Below are positions 55,585-64,000 of a stretch of DNA of 64,000 bases, one piece after another; positions within the stretch are counted from its first letter, which is position 1; each line of letters starts with the position of its first letter. Made by a program: the position numbers and the translations under genes. Origin of the DNA: Diphasiastrum complanatum (Eukaryota > Streptophyta > Lycopodiopsida > Lycopodiales > Lycopodiaceae). The notes beneath the pieces were generated by a model. The model saw only the letters and a program-made list of their open reading frames with translations, did not search any database and had not been told where the DNA came from. The stretch is from NCBI GenBank assembly GCA_029204225.1, contig CM055113.1:29414303-29478302 (forward strand), written 5' to 3'.

Positions 55585-56797
55585 GTGATTGGTCATATGT
55601 TGTGTAGCTCTAGAATCAAGAAACCATGAATCATCCAAAAATGCACTTTGATCTTTGACCATAAATGCGCCTTCATCCACTTAATTCGACCTGGAGATGA
55701 TGAAACTGTGTTTGCTTGTTGATCAGGTTGCTTGGCTGCATTCTTCGCTTGGAGAATTCGGCAGTCCTTGATCTCATGGTCATTGCACTTGCAATACCTG
55801 CAAAACATCTTCTTCTTCGATTGTGGATTCGATGATTGTTCTTGACCTTGAGTTTGTTTCTGATTCGTTGTAGCCTTCTTGGAGCTTCTGCTTCTGTCGC
55901 TTAGAGCCTTTGTTGACATATAGAGCTTGAGAGGAGGAAGTAGACAAAGTGTCTTGACTTCTTCTATTGTCTTCTTGAAGCAACATAGTGAAAAATCTAG
56001 TAAGAGTTAAATTCTGAGTGTGTCGATATGATCATCACCTAGTTCTCATATATAGAGGGCAAGCTTGAAAGCAATGTCATAATTGCATCTTGATCATCTA
56101 TAATTGATCCAACAGAGGCCATCTGTTGCAAGAGATTCTTAAACTGGTTAATGTGACTCTGAAGAGAATCACTAGTAGACATCTTGAAAGTGAAGAATTT
56201 CCTTCGTAGATGTAACTTAGTAGTTATGTCCCTCACGTCATATAGTAAGTTCAGGATGTCCCAAACATCTCTTGACGTTTTAGCTTCAACTATGTGTCCA
56301 ATCTGTGTATATGATATATTGAGAATAATAAACGCAAAAGCTTTACCGTCCTTCGATTTTCACTTTGAGTCGTCGTCTTCAGGTTTTAGTTTTGTACCTG
56401 TAACAACATCCCATAATTTGCTGATGATTAGCAAGGTCTTCATCTTAAATTTCTACAAATGATAATTGGATCCATTCAGCTTGTCTGTGATAAGACCAAC
56501 TTTACTTTGAGAATCCATCTGGAACTCAGTCTGCGATGACGCTAGGATGTAGTAATGCCAACAATAGGAAATTAATTCTCTGATACTGAAAGGTTGAAAA
56601 GAACTAAAGAGTATGATTATCAATTCATATCGCAAAAGATATCAAGTATTAGAGATTTTGCTCTAATATCGAAATAGTATTAGGCCCTGATAGAGATCAC
56701 AGATCTGATACCGTGGCGGTTCAGATAAAGGAAATAGTGATCTAACACTGATACTATGATAGAAGCTCTGATATAAGAATGTAATGCTCTGATACCA
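55585..56797 (-). pseudogene. Copia-E gag and protease start, primer-binding site
   Basis: Leftward reading: TTKLHLRRKFFTFKMSTSDS, QFKNLLQQMASVGSIIDDQ and MTLLSSLPSIYEN (gag), KKKMFCRYCKCNDHEIKDC (zinc knuckle) and WFLDSRAT (protease, active-site G changed to R). The first gag exon near 56,590 reads MDSQSKVGLITDKLNGSNYH. The primer-binding-site complement gctctgatacca is at 56,786-56,797. It is cut at the left by Copia-H. Confidence 0.85.
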
Positions 56798-57350
56798 TGT
56801 CGAAAAGAGGTGTATTGAAGATAGGTCTAACTAAAAAAGAAACGAACTAAAAAAGAAATGAATGAAAATAATTTGAGTGTCTAGAAAGAAAACTTTTCGT
56901 GCATGGTGAAATAAACTATCTTCCTCTTTCAAAATGCATGACTACGTCTATAAATTTCAAACAAAACAATAGTGATAGAAATCATGTTTGATCTTATAGT
57001 AACTAATCTTGAAATCATCAGTACTACAGTGATTATGTAGCCAAACAATTAAGCATTGAATTATCAGACAAATAGTTTGTCGTGAAACACTAGACCAATA
57101 ATTAGTCACGAAGAACTATAGAAACACATACATTTTGAGACAAAGCTGAATGCAATAAAGGATAGTATTGATTGTAACATAAGTAGATGAGTACAATAAG
57201 TTGCAGATCGAAGCCGCGTACTCTATGCTATCTCTGAACGGCTAAAATGAAAGTCTGAATTAAGCACAATATTGATAAGCAATAGCGCAATAGCAATCTC
57301 TAAAACAACTCTAAAAGGTGAGCTAGAATGCTCAGGAGTGTTCAAGCTCG
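56798..57350 (-). repeat. Copia-E 5' LTR
   Basis: Starts TGTCGAAAAGAGG beside the primer-binding site and matches 1674-2165. The outer end lies at or just before the (GA)n tract and is not fixed. Confidence 0.7.
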
Positions 57351-57353
57351 CAG

Positions 57354-58403
<1,050 letters not shown>

Positions 58404-58832
58404 CACGTGTGAAGGGATTTGCATGAATTTGAGCCTACAAGTGGAGTTCAAGCCAAGGGGAAGCTAGGAAACACTAAAATGGTTGGTGTTTTAGCTATAG
58501 GATCTCAATTGGACCATTCAAGGTGCTTCCTCCATCATTTCAAAGGTTTATTAGAGTCTATTTGTTGTATTTTTAACATATTCAATGTTTCTCATGGAGC
58601 TAATTCAAAGCACTTTTGTCTATATTGCATGAAGACAACAAAAGACATGACAAGGAGTACATCAACTTGCCTACTCAAAGCAGAAGTTTGGAAGAAGCTT
58701 GACAACATGGTAAAATATTTAATAAAATATAAGTTTTCAAATACTGATGTGCAAATGTTACTGAAAGCAACCAGCGAATTTGTTGATGCAGTTTAGAGTG
58801 CATGGGGAGCAGATCACATAACACATTATATG
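58404..58832 (+). pseudogene. Gene T second copy, C-terminal part
   Basis: Reads LHEFEPTSGVQAKGKLGNTK, then HGANSKHFCLYCMKTTKDM, LLKAEVWKKLDNMVKYLIKY and AWGADHITHYM before a GTAAGA donor. The tail matches gene T at 24,330-24,180 (VLKVDVWKKLD, AWGEDHITHYM), with the intron donor at the same codon. C-L-Y-C with the preceding H may bind zinc. One TAG lies before SAWGADH. The last T exon does not follow. Confidence 0.75.
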
Positions 58833-58932
58833 GTAAGATTTTGAAGCAGTACACAATTCCATGATACTATAGTATAAAATTGATATTTGTTGTTTTTTAG
58901 AACCAATGTTATACATTTTGAGAGAAATGTCT

Positions 58933-60030
58933 AGGTTTGAGACTAGCCATTTCTCCTTTGGAATTATTGATAATATTGACTATTTCACTTCTATCGTTTT
59001 TCCATTTCTTTTTGTTTTGCCGTTTGTCACCGAAGGGCCTAGACGTAGAGGCCTTTTCTAAGATTTATTTTAGATTCAAGTCTTCTCAGAATAAGGATAT
59101 GATACACTATCAGGACTTGATGAACATTGACATGAATAAATATAAAGCCAAGCTTGAGAGGATGTTTTACAAAGTTGCATGATGATTTGTCAACTTTTGT
59201 TTGTTATCTTTTGTTAAACATTGAGGATGATTCTAATAATGCTTCATCATCTACTTTCGAGGCCGGTTCATCAAGTAGTGTCAGAATTGAGAAGTCCAAC
59301 CTGCTGATTTGGATTCATTTCTTCAAGATACAAATAAATAATGATGATTGTAAAAATTTTGACCCTATCGAAATAGGGCTTTATTTATAGGTCCTTAGTC
59401 TACTACATCTCTTCCCCCTCATTACAAAACTTTGATTACCCTCCCTACGTATAATGTCAATAATGATTCTTTTTTCACATTATCAAATATATAAGATCTT
59501 TTTTACTTCACAGAGGCTGAAGCCCTTTGTATTTTGAGCACGGAATTAGATGATTTTCCTGATTTGAATGATTACGAGATTGATGATCTTCTCCCTGGAG
59601 TGGATGACCCAGTCAATGATCAATTTCTGTGAGGAAAAGATTGCTTGAAGATAGTCGTTGAGCAAGTGCATAGAAATGAAGCTGATCTTCCTAGTGAAGA
59701 TGAGTTTCTTAGAATTCAAAATCAATTTGACTTTCCAGAGCCATCAATATATTCTCCAAGCTCTTCGACTTCGAGAGGAGGCCACAATGGACAGTCATAA
59801 ATGAAGACAAAGGTGAATGCGTAAGTTCTTGTTTGAATTTTACTAGATAATATGTGATGCTAAAATTATGTATTTGAACTCACCTTTGTTTCGATTTCAG
59901 AAAACTCTTTATGTGGATGAGTTTGCAATTCGTCGAGGACACAGATCTTCCGGCCGGTGAATTTCTAAGAGATCATGCATTGGGTTATTATTTGAAGTCC
60001 TTCAAGAATAATGAGATAAGTGGCATCACC
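58933..60030 (+). pseudogene. Gene X second copy (broken)
   Basis: Pieces in several frames parallel gene X in order: IYFRFKSSQNKDMIHYQDLM, KAKLERMFYK, FTKLHDDLSTFVCYLLLNIE, FTEAEALCILSTELDDFPDL, SEDEFLRIQNQFDFPEPS, an intron (donor GTAAGT at 59,821, acceptor TTTCAG ending 59,900) and TLYVDEFAIRRGH with LGYYLK. Intron position and phase equal those of X at 22.1-23.7 kb. Many stops. Divergence is high, so it is an older copy or another subfamily. Confidence 0.72.
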
Positions 60031-60926
60031 TTCTCTACCTCTTTTGCATAAATCAAATTGGATCACCTAAAAACAAGAAACAAGTAAGCAACTACTACAA
60101 TCCAAATTACAAAGAAAACCAACTATAGAACATCTCTACACATAGTAGGTTTTCACATTTTTAGGCATTTTCCAAGGAAAAGGACCCATCCCAAGAATTA
60201 TAAAGTGTGCCCTACAACTAATTTTGAATGTACAAATGGCCAACTAATGTGAGCATACCTTATGATTGGAAAACAAGATGTAACTACAAAAGTGAGCAAT
60301 CTACGGGACATGAGGGCTTAGGTGAATGCATATTTTTTTTGGAAAGTAATGCTCAACTACCATGCCCCACGTCAAAAGCACCCAAAATCACCATAAAGTA
60401 ATGAACACATGGCAATTTTTCCCTATATTTCATATTACGTGAAGCCCACTAGAGTCCAATTGTTGAATTCAAGGAGAAAAATGGAATACTCAATGACATA
60501 CCACTCATAGGAGGACCTGGAGGGCGACTTATTGATTGATATATGCAAGGACATGGGGCTCAAGCTATCCACACAATTTAAAGCAAAGTGCATACAACTC
60601 AGGTTTTTGAGGGCCATGGTATTGTTGTGGTTGGGGACGGGCGGCTTGCCCTCTCTTCTTATCCATGTGTATTGTACAATAGAAAGGGACTCGGACACCA
60701 CATGTAGATAATTTTATCACCCACTTTTTGTTGTTAACTGAATAATTCAAGTTTAAGTTTGAACTTCGTTGCTGCACACTGCATGAACAGTGTTGAGTAT
60801 TGACTCGAATTATAAGATGTGGGTCAGCTGATTGAGGATTGGAAATCAAACAGCTTATGTAACAGTGATGATCCAGTTTAGTATCAATCAAAGCAAAGTC
60901 TTGGACACTATGCTAATAATAGAGGA
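60031..60926. other. Stretch with no recognised gene
   Basis: Short frames only, no repeats matched elsewhere in the window by eye. Confidence 0.4.
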
Positions 60927-61379
60927 TTGTCAAAGTTGATTCATACTTGGACATGTGCTTTCACCACACTTACAAGTCTCAAGACAAAGCACGTGGAACT
61001 GCTTCGACTGTGGGTGATTCACTGGTATACGAAAGGCGTCCTATATGCAGATCATCCAACGCTGATCACGAAGCAACGGAGACGTGGTGCTTTATATGGT
61101 ATGATGGGGAAAGCTTTACCTTTCATGACCTAAAATATGAATTTCTTCAGTTTGAGAAAGAGACGCATCGGACCTGGCGAATGCCAGGAAAAAGCGAAAC
61201 TTACAGATGACAAACAGCAGGATAGGCCATGCAATCGCTTGGACGTGTGGTCAATCGATAACCCGCAAGTGCTAAAATGGAAATTACGCAGCTCTTCCTT
61301 GGGTCGGAAAAAACCGCACGCACGAAATACTTTCTGTATGACGCAAATCAGTCACCAGGAGTATACATTCATCACATAA
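60927..61379 (+). CDS. Possible gene fragment, unknown
   Basis: The frame 60,947-61,210 reads ETWCFIWYDGESFTFHDLKY and FLQFEKETHRTWRMPGK, followed in another frame by TQLFLGSEKTARTKYFLYDA and PGVYIHHIN. The aromatic-rich composition looks protein-like rather than random. No domain recognised and no clear start or splice sites. It may be noise. Confidence 0.25.
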
Positions 61380-62059
61380 ACCTTAAAACACATGCAAATT
61401 GTAATTTGATATGTTTGATCAGCTGATTTTAATATTCCTTAGATCACTAATTTATGGTAGCAAAGTAGAGATTGATCATTGCAAATCCCACTTGTTAACA
61501 GGGGAGGTGAAAGACCACTTTGCTCACAGTTTAAAGAGCATTCAATGGGAAGAAAATGAAACTAGCTACTAGCTACGCAATTTTGTCCCGATTCGAGTCA
61601 AACAATCATTGTAAAAAGCGAAGCGCATGTCGTAATTATAATTGAATTTTGTATTCGATTTATCTGCGTTTCATATTCGATCTATGCATGTTTCATATCG
61701 TTATTTTGTAGTTAAAAAAACTTGCATTTTAGAAAGAGACATGAAATAACAAACTAGAAAAGCATGATTTATGTGTGATCAGATAGTTACTAATTACAAA
61801 AATGTGTTTTGCGATTTTTTTACAACATAAAAACATTTCAAATGGAAGCTGATAAAGAACAATGTCGGAATTGGAACAATTACTAACTGATTATATATTG
61901 TAAGTAATTTCCAGTGCTAATGGCAATGTTGTTCAATTGAGTTTGAAAGAAAAAATACGAAGTTATTCAAAATATCGTACAAGAATGCATAGGTAGCTGA
62001 ACTAAAGATATGAATTTATACTAAGATTGGAAATTGATAAAATGTGCCAAAAAATTTTA
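61380..62059. other. Stretch with no recognised gene
   Basis: AT-rich, with no frame of note and no LTR edge. Confidence 0.4.
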
Positions 62060-63565
62060 AATATAAGATCGACGTTTCAAATACCAATATTTACGCGAGA
62101 GCGGTGGACGATTGAACTTCTCTCGATGCTGCTTCCCATATACACAAGATTCGCACATCGATTCCAAGTGATCTTCTATGGTAGGCAATCATGTTACCAT
62201 CTCCAATTTTCTCATCAAACTGAGGCTTCCCAAGTTCAAGTGACCAAGCCTCTTATGCCACAACTCAGTTTGCGATGGAATGGACGATACAAGTCCATGT
62301 TGCCCCTTGATTGTAGCATTCAACCTGTACAATTTTGTATTGGGCTCCCTTACTCCATCTGCAATAACTTTGAACTTTTGGTTCACATCCTTCACAAAGC
62401 AATGATCATGGGCGAATTCTACTTTCAACTTTTGATCAGTAATGACTCCAATAGAAAGTAGATTTTTCTTCAAACCTGGTACATAAAGTACCTCCCTGAT
62501 CATCCTGCTTTTTCCATCAGGTAATTGGATTGAAACGGTGCCTATCCCCTTGATCTTGCACACCTCACCATTTGCTTGTGAAACGGACGTTCCATTATCC
62601 AACACTTTCAAGCTACTGAACCAATTCTTTTTACCTGTCATGTGTCTTGTGGCTCCTGAGTCAATATACCACGCTTGATCATCTTGATTAGATGACAATG
62701 CAGATATGAAGATGCTAGAGTCTTCAATCTCACCCTCATCGACAAGGTTACCTGATTGTTTTGGTCTCCCCTTGCCTTGTTCCGCCAGGAATTTGTGACA
62801 TTCACTCTTCCAATGGCCCTTTTTACCACAATGGAAGCACTTGCCTTTCTTCTTAGTCTTAATGGAAGATCCCTCGTCCTGAGACTTGGCAAATTGTTGT
62901 TTAGACTTCTTGTTGCCCTTGTCCTTGCCTTGTTTTTGGCGTGTCGCAAGTGCATGATCATCAGTATTTTGATGTCTAGCTTTTACCATTTCTCGTCGTT
63001 GCTCTTCCTACATCAAGATTCTTGTGAGCTCGTCAAAGGTTGGCAATCTTTCTCTTGATGCTATTCCGCTCACAAACATCTTATAGGGTCCTGCAATGCC
63101 GCACAATGCATTGTGCACCAGCTCCACATTGCGTATGTGCTCACCAATAGAATGTAGTTTATCCCTCATTGTCTTGATTTTGGTCATGTATGTGAGAATG
63201 TGCTCTCTTTGCTCCATTCAGGCACTATTCAGCTTTGACTTCAGAAACATGATTTTTGACGGATTTGACGTCTCAAACTGCTCCTTTAGCACATCCCATG
63301 CCTGTCTGGGTGTAACAGCATCACAAATGTGGGTAATGATGTGATCCTTCACTGACAAGTTAATGAAGGTCAAAGATTTCCTCATCTTTTTGTCGAACAC
63401 TTTGATATCCGCTTCATTTGGCGCCCTTCTCTCATCACCTGTGACGACTTCCCACACGTCTTTCTCCATCAGTATGTTTTTCATTTTGAATTTCCACACT
63501 GCATAGTTGGAAATCTCGTCCAATTTGCTACTTTCACTCAAAATGGACTCTCCCATGTTTGCCAT
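62060..63565 (-). pseudogene. Copia-K gag, protease and pre-integrase
   Basis: One frame with only three stops. Gag from ATG 63,565 (ISNYAVWKFKMKNILMEKDV, HICDAVTPRQAWDVLKEQFE), TGA near 63,220, then MRDKLHSIGEHIRNVELVHN, TAG near 63,010, then the zinc knuckle CFHCGKKGHWKSEC, the protease WYIDSGATRHMTGKK, and pre-integrase LWHKRLGHLNLGSLSLMRKL with CESCVYGKQHREKF after a further stop. All these motifs are canonical, so the copy is fairly young. The integrase core, RT and RNase H are missing past 62,060. Confidence 0.92.
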
Positions 63566-64000
63566 CGCAAAACTGCTTGAAACTTCTACCGTAGGCTAAA
63601 AACAGTATGCCGAGGCCAACAGTGATGTCAAAAGTTGAAAATAATGACTTGCACTTTTTCCCTTACCAGGCCACTCGCCGCTTTTCCACCAATTTGAAAG
63701 CCAAATTGGCATCGCCTTCCGAAATGCACTCAGTCATCAACTCCCAACAACGTGCCCAGTGGAATGGTGAAATCACTTCTGGCGCACTCCGAACACTTTC
63801 TCCGCTGCAATCACTCTGTTTTGCTATATCGTACTTGCAGGTACAGTCCGGGTGTCCTTCGTTTGGAGGTTATAGCCTTTCGTTTGGGTCAAAACGGGCA
63901 AAGGACCCAAAAATAGGGATTTTCTTTGTTTTTGAACTGTTTCTTCGCCTTGAAGAAACTTCGATCTTCACTTGTGAAGGGACCCAACTCAACTTTCACT
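63566..64000 (-). other. Upstream region of Copia-K
   Basis: Should hold the leader and 5' LTR of Copia-K, but I find no initiator-tRNA primer-binding site. The bases 63,860-63,990 are rich in ttcg/gaag strings. No gene. Confidence 0.35.

Overview
This window looks like nuclear DNA from a plant (streptophyte). It is AT-rich, almost wholly repetitive, and made of plant-type Ty1/copia and Ty3/gypsy LTR retrotransposons that mostly prime from the initiator-tRNA-like site TGGTATCAGAGC. There is also a decayed Helitron and a separate group of intron-containing transposon-like genes. I see no bacterial, viral or organellar gene set, no rRNA or tRNA gene, no CRISPR array, and no ordinary host housekeeping gene I would defend. 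The species cannot be told from sequence alone.

Layout, with family letters assigned here for convenience. 0-2.2 kb: 3' end of Copia-A joined to a reversed 5' end of Copia-E. 2.2-3.8 kb: a DUF7869-like transposon protein remnant and a gypsy RT scrap. 3.96-4.34 kb: a foldback inverted repeat. 4.38-13.5 kb: Copia-B, nearly full length but full of stops, split by a complete nested element, LTR-D (6,969-11,585, TSD AAGTA). 14.5-18.9 kb: a young non-autonomous element, LTR-C (TSD CATCT, LTRs about 99% identical), inside a gag-like ORF. 19.6-25.8 kb: a three-gene module (below). 26.4-36 kb: gypsy and copia fragments (G, F, L, E, M). 36.5-45.3 kb: two Copia-A copies around a gypsy pol gene with an extra downstream ORF. 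46-49 kb: LTR-I and Copia-J. 50.4-54.7 kb: Helitron remains with a multi-exon partner gene and an inserted solo LTR. 54.7-57.5 kb: Copia-H, Copia-E and a perfect (GA)80 tract. 58.4-60.0 kb: second, broken copies of two genes of the three-gene module. 62-63.6 kb: Copia-K.

The part that looks new is 19.6-25.8 kb. A leftward gene encodes a clear histone H3-like fold (CENH3-like, with a one-residue-longer loop 1) joined to a C48/Ulp1-type SUMO-protease-like domain through spliceosomal introns. It diverges from a rightward two-exon gene (X) of unknown function. Their shared 0.8-kb upstream region carries nine copies, in both orientations, of a 17-bp motif close to GCGCACAAGTGCGATAT. A third gene (T), convergent with X, looks like a large transposase-type protein. 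T and X recur together at 58.4-60.0 kb with matching intron positions, and a piece of T recurs at 34.2 kb, so this is probably a mobile multi-gene DNA element carrying its own histone-protease fusion. The copy here has a premature TGA in X, one or two frame breaks in the fusion gene and several breaks in T, so it is probably recently dead or a consensus-damaged copy.
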